Notes under the pieces: generated by a model
Told to the model about the DNA's origin: nothing
The model's database searches: none
Seen by the model: the letters and a program-made list of their open reading frames with translations, nothing else
Translations under genes and position numbers: made by a program
Shown here: positions 1 through 5,788 of the stretch, piece after piece
How positions within the stretch are numbered: the first letter of the stretch is position 1
Layout of the letters: every line of letters begins with the position of its first letter
Assembly: GCA_003447785.1 (NCBI GenBank)
Contig: DLYJ01000113.1
Coordinates: 1 to 10,577, forward strand
From: Treponema sp.
Lineage (GTDB): Bacteria; Spirochaetota; Spirochaetia; Treponematales; Treponemataceae
DNA: 10,577 nucleotides
Direction: 5' to 3'

Positions 1-641
1 GGAGTCTGATTCCATCTTGTCTGGAAGCGCAGCTGTTCAATGGCAAGGAGAAAGTCAAAAGGCTTTTGTCTGGTTACGAGAAGCTGCATTCCGCGCAAAT
101 CCAGAAATTCCTGAATATCTTCGTTTAAATCCCGGCGGATTTTTGTAAGACGCTCTTCTTCATTTACGCATTCAATCATTTGAAGTTCGCGCAAAGTTGA
201 AAATTTATGGGCTGCACTGAGAATTCTTTCCGCGAGCTTTACGTTTTCCGGCATGGGAAAGTTTCCGGCAGTGCGTCCGATATAAATTGTAAATTCAGAA
301 AAAAAGTCGTTGTCGTTAATAATGTCTTTGTACTGTTTTAATACCCATTCATTGAGCTTGATGTATTCCTTGGGGAACTGATTTTTAATCATTCTCTGAA
401 CAGGGCTTTTAATGTCACAGAGTGCAATTTTTTTGAGGAGTTCAAAAATCGAAGCATAAATCATCCACGACCATTCAACCTTTTTGCCTGCCTGTTCTTC
501 GTATTTGCCGATGATGTAGGCAACAACCATACGTTCAGCAGCCTTATCCATTTCCACAAGTTCAAAAGGACGGACGAGGTCAGTCCATCGCTGAATGGAA
601 AAACCTTCAAAAAGTCTGAGGATAAAATTTTTATTAAGCAT
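1..641 (-). CDS. HD-hydrolase-like protein, N-terminal part (partial, runs off the left edge)
   Basis: The frame is open from ATG 641-639 to the window edge: 213 full residues plus a CC that begins a proline codon. The start lies 2 bases after the stop of the preceding gene (TAA TT ATG) with only a weak upstream GGA, so translation is probably coupled. It is soluble-looking, with no signal peptide or membrane span. Residues 15-85 resemble the fold pattern of YfbR-type HD nucleotidases: an RW near residue 18, a helix ending VVAYIIG at 39-45, then IFELLKKIALCDIKSPV at 65-81. By my alignment the first metal His becomes E36, the HD pair becomes E67-L68, and only D76 of the later GD-type position remains, so this unit should not bind metal. 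The last visible residues (RFQTRWNQTP) again carry an RW and may open a second, possibly intact HD unit beyond the edge. The open frame is certain; the family is an inference from pattern. Confidence 0.75.
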   Translation of the reverse strand, partial: MLNKNFILRLFEGFSIQRWTDLVRPFELVEMDKAAERMVVAYIIGKYEEQAGKKVEWSWMIYASIFELLKKIALCDIKSPVQRMIKNQFPKEYIKLNEWVLKQYKDIINDNDFFSEFTIYIGRTAGNFPMPENVKLAERILSAAHKFSTLRELQMIECVNEEERLTKIRRDLNEDIQEFLDLRGMQLLVTRQKPFDFLLAIEQLRFQTRWNQT

Positions 642-643
642 AA

Positions 644-1447
644 TTAACTTGCGATTCCTTTTTTGTGGTCTGCTTCCATTTTTTCTTTCCAGACCTGAGC
701 CTTTTTCTTAACATCTTCGGCTTCGTCTTTCATATTAATCAAAATCTGAAGGCGTCTCAAGGCTAAAAGATAATGAATTGCAGAACGCATATCGTCGATA
801 CGGTGTGTTGAAAGTTCGTAACGGTCACGATATTGAATTGAAGACTGGTCCAGAAGACGGAGCAGAAGTCTCACATACATTACTGTATTATCATAATCAG
901 GTGAGCGCGGATCAAAATAATCCTTGCATGCTTGCTTCATATCAAGAAGATTTTTTGCAACTGTTGTAAAGCGGCCCTGTAATTCAACAAAAGACCACTT
1001 CCACTTTGTATTTTCACCGAATGCATCAATCAGAAGTTTGATTGCAAGCCCCAGTTTTCGGACAAGATAAAAGCGTTTTTCAAGGGGAGTGTTTGAAATT
1101 TCTGCAACCTTGTCTTCAATTTCCGAATACTGGACATCGATAAAACTTGTAACGATGTCTTCAAGGTAGATAATTGCCTTATAAAGTGCTTTACGGGCAT
1201 CGTTGAGGGCATCGTTGTTTTTGGTGTCAAGAAGTTCAACAGAAAGGTTATTGATTGTAATCCACATTGTTGCCACGTAAATCTGCTCTTCACAAAGCAA
1301 AAGTTTTTTATAACCTACACCTGAACTGTCCTTCTGAATCAGATTAAGCATTGCCTTCTCTTTTTCAAGAGACGCTTTTACACTTTCTTTGTATGGGGCA
1401 ATCTTGCTGTTAAAAAGTTCTCTGTTTTCTGCAGAAATTTTTGCCAT
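644..1447 (-). CDS. Conserved-looking helical protein of unknown function between recN and an HD-like gene
   Basis: This is a 267-residue protein that I do not recognise. It starts at ATG 1447-1445 with a strong Shine-Dalgarno sequence (GGAGGA at 1458-1453, 5 bases upstream) and lies 12 bases behind the recN stop, so it is almost certainly translated from the recN mRNA. No signal peptide, membrane segment, Walker motif, zinc site or known catalytic motif is visible. The sequence reads as almost entirely alpha-helical, with aromatic positions at W62, W149, W151 and W253. A proline/aspartate-rich turn near 179-186 (DPRSPDYD) separates two helical halves. The C-terminal 30 residues (about 238-265) are rich in Lys and Glu and could form a coiled coil. 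A structural or adaptor role fits better than an enzymatic one, but this is inference from composition only. Confidence 0.85.
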   Translation of the reverse strand: MAKISAENRELFNSKIAPYKESVKASLEKEKAMLNLIQKDSSGVGYKKLLLCEEQIYVATMWITINNLSVELLDTKNNDALNDARKALYKAIIYLEDIVTSFIDVQYSEIEDKVAEISNTPLEKRFYLVRKLGLAIKLLIDAFGENTKWKWSFVELQGRFTTVAKNLLDMKQACKDYFDPRSPDYDNTVMYVRLLLRLLDQSSIQYRDRYELSTHRIDDMRSAIHYLLALRRLQILINMKDEAEDVKKKAQVWKEKMEADHKKGIAS

Positions 1448-1459
1448 TACAGTCCTCCA

Positions 1460-3199
1460 TTAATTTGCGAACTTAGATAGCATAGCCTTAGCGTGCTCCA
1501 ATGACTCCTGGCTCGCGGCATCACCCGAAAGCATACGTGCAATTTCTTCAACCCTTGCATCTCCTTCAATGAGTGCAACAGAAGTAGAAGTTGTCCCTGC
1601 ATTAACACTTTTGGATATCTTCATCTGATTATCGGCATAAACTGCGATACTCGCTAGATGTGTAATGCAGAAAATTTGATGATTTTCAGCAAGATTTTTT
1701 AAATGTTGTCCTACACTGACAGCAACTTCGCCGCCAATACCGGTGTCAATCTCGTCAAAAACGAGTGTTTCCACATTATCAGCTCCCGCAAGAACTGTTT
1801 TTAATGCAAGCATAACACGGCTCAATTCACCGCCGGAAGCGATTCTGGCAAGGCTTTGAAGAGGATTGCCCGGATTGGCCGCTATCAGGAATTCAATGTC
1901 ATCCATTCCGTATGGTCCGCACTTCTGCTCAAGCTCGGTACCATTTTTTTCAGTTACCTGTACCGCAAATCTCGAATCTTTCATTCCGAGAGTGCGCAAA
2001 ATTGCAACGACCTGTTCACTCATTTTGAGCGCAGCCTGCTTACGAACGGCAGAAATCTCCCTGGCCTTTGCGTAAACGGCTTTTTCAAGTTCCGCAATTT
2101 CTTTCTGAATTGAATCCTTATTTACCTGACCGTTGGAAAGTTCTTCCAGACGGTTCTGTGCGTCCCGGGCAAATTGTATAACTTCATCAAGACTTGCGTC
2201 TACGGAGGAAGCATACTTTTTCTTAAGATTGTAGATTAAAGTCTGTCTTTCCTGAACAAAACTCAACCGCTCAGGATCAAAAACCAGTTTTTGTGCATAT
2301 GAAGAAAATTCTTCTGCAATATCATTCAATTCATAAAAGGCACTTTCCAGTCTGGTGTCCAGGTTCTGCAGTTCCTTGTCAAAGCCTGCACAGTGAGAAG
2401 AAATTGAACGGATTTTTTTGAGTTCGCCCACAACGCCTGAACCTTCTGAAGGCGCGCCCGACAAAACATTATTGATGGATTCAATATCAGAAAAGAGTTT
2501 TTCAAATGAAGAAAGTTTTCTCTCTTCTTCATCAAGTTCAAGATCTTCGCCCTTTTTAAGCTTTGCTTCCGTGATTTCCTTTACGGCAAATGTAAGGACT
2601 TCGATTTTCTGAGTGCGTGTTTTGTCATCGCTCATCAAATCCTGAAGCTGTTTTCTCTTTTCGACAAGAGTTGAATACATTTGTGTAAAATCAGCAACTG
2701 TGTCGTTCAGGTTTGCAAATGAATCCAGGAAACGTCTGTGTTCGCTGACGCGCATCAGGGACTGATGCTCATGCTGCCCGTGAATATCTACGAGGAAGGA
2801 AGAAAAAGAGGCAAGATCGCTTCTTGTAACTACAGTGTCACCAATCCAGGCCGCAGATTTTCCGTTTGAACGCACTGCACGGCGCAAAAGAATCCTGTCA
2901 TCTTCAGAAGTAATTCCGTGGAGGTAAAGCCACTCGGAAGCGTTTTTTGCTTCTTCGATATCGCCTTTAACAGGAGAAGATAAACCTTTGATGTAAAAAG
3001 TTCCGCTGACCTGGGCCATTTCTGTCCCGGTTCTGATCTGCTCTACTCCGCCCTTTCCGCCAAGCAAAAATGTAAGGGCACCGATTAAAAGAGACTTACC
3101 TGCACCGGTCTCACCGCTCAATACGGTAAAACCGTTTTTAAATTCAATCTCACACTTTTCAATCAGGGCAAAATCTTTAATGCGAAGGTCTTCAAGCAT
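1460..3199 (-). CDS. recN: DNA repair protein RecN (SMC-like ATPase)
   Basis: RecN is a cytoplasmic SMC-family ATPase that acts early in recombinational repair of double-strand breaks. The 579-residue protein is slightly longer than the usual 550-570. Visible motifs are, in order: Walker A GETGAGKS at 29-36; a DIHGQHEHQSLM segment, typical of RecN, about 110 residues later; a long heptad-rich coiled-coil region in the middle third, interrupted near the centre; the ABC signature SGGELS at 455-460; Walker B LVFDEIDTGIGG around 479-490; and the H-loop ITHL ending near 515. All ATPase residues are present, so it should be functional. ATG 3199-3197 overlaps the end of nadK by 8 bases. A GGAGG at 3209-3205, inside the last nadK codons and 5 bases from the ATG, fixes this start and implies translational coupling. 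No LexA/SOS-type operator is evident in front of it, and expression would follow the operon. Confidence 0.97.
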   Translation of the reverse strand: MLEDLRIKDFALIEKCEIEFKNGFTVLSGETGAGKSLLIGALTFLLGGKGGVEQIRTGTEMAQVSGTFYIKGLSSPVKGDIEEAKNASEWLYLHGITSEDDRILLRRAVRSNGKSAAWIGDTVVTRSDLASFSSFLVDIHGQHEHQSLMRVSEHRRFLDSFANLNDTVADFTQMYSTLVEKRKQLQDLMSDDKTRTQKIEVLTFAVKEITEAKLKKGEDLELDEEERKLSSFEKLFSDIESINNVLSGAPSEGSGVVGELKKIRSISSHCAGFDKELQNLDTRLESAFYELNDIAEEFSSYAQKLVFDPERLSFVQERQTLIYNLKKKYASSVDASLDEVIQFARDAQNRLEELSNGQVNKDSIQKEIAELEKAVYAKAREISAVRKQAALKMSEQVVAILRTLGMKDSRFAVQVTEKNGTELEQKCGPYGMDDIEFLIAANPGNPLQSLARIASGGELSRVMLALKTVLAGADNVETLVFDEIDTGIGGEVAVSVGQHLKNLAENHQIFCITHLASIAVYADNQMKISKSVNAGTTSTSVALIEGDARVEEIARMLSGDAASQESLEHAKAMLSKFAN

Positions 3200-4034
3200 T
3201 TGGACCTCCGGACCAGTGAAGTTTCTGGCGCAATGCCTTGTAGAATTTTTTCTGTGTACAACCGACTAAAAGAGCCTTGTCGTCAGCCTGTTTGATTTTT
3301 ACAACGTCACCTACGTGTAAATCAATGGGAATCTGACCGTCAACAGTTACGATTACGTCACTTACACGGGAAGGCAGAATTTCAACTTCAAGTTCGCACT
3401 TAGGGCTCAAAACAACAGGGCGGCTGGAAAGACTGAACGGATTGATTAATGTTAAACACATTGCATCGAGGTACGGGTCGATAATCGGGCCGCCTGCGCT
3501 TGCAGAGTATGCGGTTGAACCTGTAGATGTAGAAAGAATCATTCCGTCGGCAGTAAAATTACCCAGTGGAGTTGTGCCGTATTTAACGCGGTAATGAATT
3601 GTATGGGCTGAGTTTTTTGCACTGATTACCACATCGTTTAAACTGCTTGCACTAAAACGGCGCATTCCGTCGCGGATGATTTCCGTATTAAGCATGCTTC
3701 GTTTTACAATAAGTGATTTTCCGTCCAGAAAGCGGTGGATTTCTGTTTTCCATTCTTTTTTCTGAACTGATGCAATAAAACCGAACGTACCAAAGTTAAT
3801 GGGAATGATTGGAATTCCAAGGGGAGCACAGCCGCGGGCCGCAAAAAGCACGGTACCGTCTCCGCCAAGAGTAATTACAAAATCATAGCCGCTGAACGGA
3901 TACTGCTCTGAAAAACCGTTAAAACGGAAGATGTCGCCGTGGATTCCAATCTGTTCCAGGTAGGCCGAGATTTCGGAACCCATTTTTTGAGACTCATCTT
4001 TATATGTATTGACAATTATCAGACATCTTACCAT
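3192..4034 (-). CDS. nadK: NAD kinase (ATP-NAD kinase)
   Basis: NadK phosphorylates NAD+ to NADP+ using ATP or polyphosphate, and is the only route to NADP in most bacteria. The 280-residue length is normal for the family. Key motifs are present: GGDGT at 57-61 with the catalytic Asp at 59; NFGTFGF at 80-86; the ND pair at 133-134 (LNDVVIS), where many homologues have NE; the glycine-rich DGMILSTSTGSTAYS segment at 163-177; and TVDGQ at 230-234. It starts at ATG 4034-4032 behind a GGAG Shine-Dalgarno (4045-4042, 7 bases upstream), 21 bases after the stop of the DegT-like gene. Its TGA stop overlaps the recN start, so the two proteins are probably made in linked amounts. The NADP produced would serve, among others, the NADP-type flavoprotein encoded upstream, though that gene is in a separate transcript. 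Confidence 0.97.
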   Translation of the reverse strand: MVRCLIIVNTYKDESQKMGSEISAYLEQIGIHGDIFRFNGFSEQYPFSGYDFVITLGGDGTVLFAARGCAPLGIPIIPINFGTFGFIASVQKKEWKTEIHRFLDGKSLIVKRSMLNTEIIRDGMRRFSASSLNDVVISAKNSAHTIHYRVKYGTTPLGNFTADGMILSTSTGSTAYSASAGGPIIDPYLDAMCLTLINPFSLSSRPVVLSPKCELEVEILPSRVSDVIVTVDGQIPIDLHVGDVVKIKQADDKALLVGCTQKKFYKALRQKLHWSGGPNA

Positions 4035-4055
4035 TTTTGTTCTCCGGCGCTATTA

Positions 4056-5132
4056 TTACGGCAGTGTACTCAATACTTTAACGATTTTTGTCGCGCTGTC
4101 CGAACCCAGACGGGGATAAAGAGGAAAGAGAACTGTTCTCAAACTAAGTGATTTTGCAACCTTTAATTTTGAACTTTCATCTTCGTCCAGAATCGAAATT
4201 ACGCTGTTTGAATATGCCGGCTGAATTTCAATTTCCTTGCGCTGAGCATACTGTTTTACGTCTTTAACGCTTCCATTCAACACAACCGGGAAGGACCAGA
4301 TTGTTGAGCCTTCTTCAGTGTCCCGCAGGAAGGTTTTATTTTTTCCTTTGATGATTGCACTGTTGTAAACCGCAAAAAGCTTTTTGCGTGCTTCTTCGTT
4401 GCGTGCAAATTCCTTTAACTGAACCCAGGCAAGGGCACAGTTCAGGTCAGGGAGAATGTCTGTAACAGGAGCGTCGTCTGTGTATTTTTTGAGTGGAATC
4501 CAGTCGCGTCTCTGACCTGCCATCAAAACTGCTCCACCGCCGCCTGTAACTGTATCAAATTCTTCAAGGCCGAGGATTGTAAATACACCGAAAGAGCCTG
4601 CCTTGCGTGAAGGAGCCTTTTTTTCAGGTGTTTCCTCAGTATTTTCTTCAGTTTCAGGAGCCTTTACAACTGCACCGATTGAATGAGAAATATCTTCTAT
4701 TACAGGAATTCCCAAGGCAATTATCTGGTCAATGTCAGAAATGATTCCCATTGATTCATGGAGAATCAAAAGTCTTCCCCCTGCGTGAATGCCGTCACTT
4801 ACAATCTGACTGTTTAAAACACCTGTCTGTTCATCAACATCAAGAACAAGAGGTTTGCATCCAAGTTCAAGAATGGAAGTATACTGCCAGGCCGGTGCAA
4901 GGGCAGAAATCATGATTACTGTATCTTTTTCGATTCCAAGGGCCTTTAAGGCATAAGAAAGTGCCAGAGTGGGAGTTCTGAAAGCAACTGCTCCGTCACA
5001 CCCAGTAAAATCTTTTAATGTTTGAATAAAACGGCTGTTCAACTCGCCGGGACCGATTTTTTCGTCAACCATGCAGGTCAGAACAGCATCCATTTCCTTT
5101 CTGCGGATTGTAGAACTGAAAGTCTGTATCAT
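4056..5132 (-). CDS. DegT/DnrJ/EryC1/StrS-fold protein, apparently without the PLP lysine
   Basis: The 358-residue protein follows the plan of fold-type I sugar or amino-sugar aminotransferases. An N-terminal GPGELNSRFIQTL leads into a cofactor-pocket segment at 51-57 (FRTPTLA, where the family usually has SGTAAL). Then come DVDEQTG at 98-104, IEDISHSIGA at 145-154 (D147 would contact the PLP ring nitrogen), TGGGG at 196-200 in place of the usual TGEGG, and a C-terminal LYPRLG. The lysine that normally forms the Schiff base, about five residues before that TG, is replaced: aligning TGEGG with TGGGG puts F192 there, in a GLEEFDTV context with no Lys nearby. Residues about 156-178 are an extra acidic, Thr/Pro/Lys-rich stretch without hydrophobics, probably a flexible loop. 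The start at ATG 5132-5130 has a modest AGGT about 10 bases upstream. The protein may be non-catalytic or use PLP differently; no nucleotide-sugar genes are nearby. Fold assignment is good, function unknown. Confidence 0.9.
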   Translation of the reverse strand: MIQTFSSTIRRKEMDAVLTCMVDEKIGPGELNSRFIQTLKDFTGCDGAVAFRTPTLALSYALKALGIEKDTVIMISALAPAWQYTSILELGCKPLVLDVDEQTGVLNSQIVSDGIHAGGRLLILHESMGIISDIDQIIALGIPVIEDISHSIGAVVKAPETEENTEETPEKKAPSRKAGSFGVFTILGLEEFDTVTGGGGAVLMAGQRRDWIPLKKYTDDAPVTDILPDLNCALAWVQLKEFARNEEARKKLFAVYNSAIIKGKNKTFLRDTEEGSTIWSFPVVLNGSVKDVKQYAQRKEIEIQPAYSNSVISILDEDESSKLKVAKSLSLRTVLFPLYPRLGSDSATKIVKVLSTLP

Positions 5133-5156
5133 TATATTTTTTACCTAAGCTGTTCT

Positions 5157-5184
5157 GGACATCACCGGCTAAACCGGGATGTCC
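5157..5184 (-). terminator. Stable GC-rich hairpin in the cheW to DegT-like gap, without a U-tract
   Basis: A near-perfect stem lies 15 bases after the cheW stop. On the minus strand it reads GGACATC-CCGG, loop TTTAG, CCGG, one bulged T, then GATGTCC, giving 11 base pairs. It is followed by AGAACAGC rather than a run of T, so it is not a classical intrinsic terminator. It could be a partial terminator, an mRNA processing or stability element that sets cheW apart from the genes after it, or a pause site. The structure is directly visible; the role is inferred. Confidence 0.5.
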
Positions 5185-5199
5185 ATAGATTCTAAAAGA

Positions 5200-5673
5200 C
5201 TATTCGTTGTCAAATATCTTCTGGAGTTCTTTAGCGTTAAACAGTTTGCGGATATCGAGCATAATCAGGTAATGTTCGTCCTGTCGGATAACTCCCTGAA
5301 TGTATTCTGTACCGATACCACTGATCATCTGAGGCGGAGCCTTTACGTCTTCCATATTGATTGTTACAACCCGGGAGATTTTATCAATGATAATACCGAT
5401 TTTGTTGTTATCAATATTGAGAATAATAAATCCGCCTTCAAAATCTTCGTCCTCAGAAACTTCAAGCTTTTTAATCTGGAAACGCTTGTGAAGGTTCATT
5501 ACAGGAATGATTTCGCTACGGAGATTAAAAATACCTTCGACATAATAAGGAGCATTTGGAATTTGACGAACCTGGCATACCTTGACGATTTCTTTTACGT
5601 CCATGATATCAACGCCATAGAGTTCTTCACCCAGTTGAAAAGTTACAAGCTGAATCTGTGTTCCTTCTGCCAT
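5200..5673 (-). CDS. cheW: Chemotaxis coupling protein CheW
   Basis: CheW is a cytoplasmic adaptor that links methyl-accepting chemoreceptors to the histidine kinase CheA in the polar signalling array. The 157-residue protein is a single CheW domain from end to end. It shows LVTFQLGEELYGVDIMDVKEI near 9-29, then IPNAPYYVEGIFNLRSEIIPVMNL at about 38-61, containing the NLR motif at the receptor/CheA interface, and the family-typical GIIIDKISRVVTI later. An acidic turn sits at 71-80. The start at ATG 5673-5671 is fixed by a very strong Shine-Dalgarno (GGAGGAG at 5687-5681, 7 bases upstream). No cheA, cheR, cheB, cheY or receptor gene is adjacent, so this is an isolated cheW, possibly one of several in the genome. 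It is the first gene of the leftward gene set and has its own predicted promoter. Confidence 0.97.
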   Translation of the reverse strand: MAEGTQIQLVTFQLGEELYGVDIMDVKEIVKVCQVRQIPNAPYYVEGIFNLRSEIIPVMNLHKRFQIKKLEVSEDEDFEGGFIILNIDNNKIGIIIDKISRVVTINMEDVKAPPQMISGIGTEYIQGVIRQDEHYLIMLDIRKLFNAKELQKIFDNE

Positions 5674-5692
5674 ATATTATCTCCTCCAAAAG

Positions 5693-5726
5693 TTTTATGC
5701 TGTCCCTTTAATTATACAGCATAAAA
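5693..5726. repeat. 11-base perfect inverted repeat bracketing the cheW -10 box (operator candidate)
   Basis: The left arm TTTTATGCTGT (5693-5703) and right arm ACAGCATAAAA (5716-5726) are exact reverse complements separated by 12 bases. The repeat spans the predicted cheW -10 element and start site. A transcript starting near 5704 would carry only one arm, so an RNA hairpin would form only in read-through mRNA. That favours a DNA-level role, such as a dimeric regulator's operator, over a terminator. Confidence 0.6.
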
Positions 5727-5739
5727 AAAGTTGTGACAC
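5711..5739 (-). promoter_or_regulatory. Predicted sigma-70-type promoter for cheW and the genes after it
   Basis: Reading the minus strand, a perfect -10 box TATAAT lies at 5716-5711. A partial -35 GTGTCA (4 of 6 consensus bases) lies at 5739-5734, with a 17-base spacer. Transcription would start near 5704, giving a leader of about 30 bases before the cheW ATG. The -35 overlaps the second arm of the upstream terminator-like hairpin, and the -10 lies inside the inverted repeat described separately. The -10 is strong and the -35 is weak, which would fit an activated or tunable promoter. Confidence 0.55.
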
Positions 5740-5772
5740 GAATATAATTAAACATTACATGTCAAAACTTTT
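5723..5772 (-). terminator. Probable intrinsic terminator of the GltD/NfnB-like gene
   Basis: On the minus strand the arms AAAAGTTTTGACA (5772-5760) and TGTCACAACTTTT (5738-5726) pair at 12 of 13 positions around a 21-base AT-rich loop. The second arm ends in a run of seven T (5729-5723). It begins 16 bases after the oxidoreductase stop codon. The long loop and low GC make it weaker than a textbook terminator, but position and T-run fit. The T-run also forms the start of the inverted repeat at the cheW promoter. Confidence 0.55.
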
Positions 5773-5788
5773 ATTTAGTCTGTTTTCA

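Noticed and set aside
5187..5215. TTGACA near the cheW end with TAGAAT downstream as a promoter for the DegT-like gene
   Set aside because: The spacer to TAGAAT is only 13 bases and the TTGACA encodes the last CheW residues. The proper-distance hexamers do not resemble a -10.
5179..5724. A 181-codon open frame on the plus strand covering the full complement of cheW
   Set aside because: It has no ribosome-binding site, its start falls in the intergenic hairpin, and its sequence is the reverse reading of a well-conserved CheW. The other plus-strand frames in the window are likewise shadows of minus-strand genes.
5760..5765. A perfect TTGACA as -35 box of a second cheW promoter
   Set aside because: At a 16-19 base spacing no acceptable -10 follows (TTCGTG at 17), and the hexamer is part of the first arm of the terminator-like hairpin.
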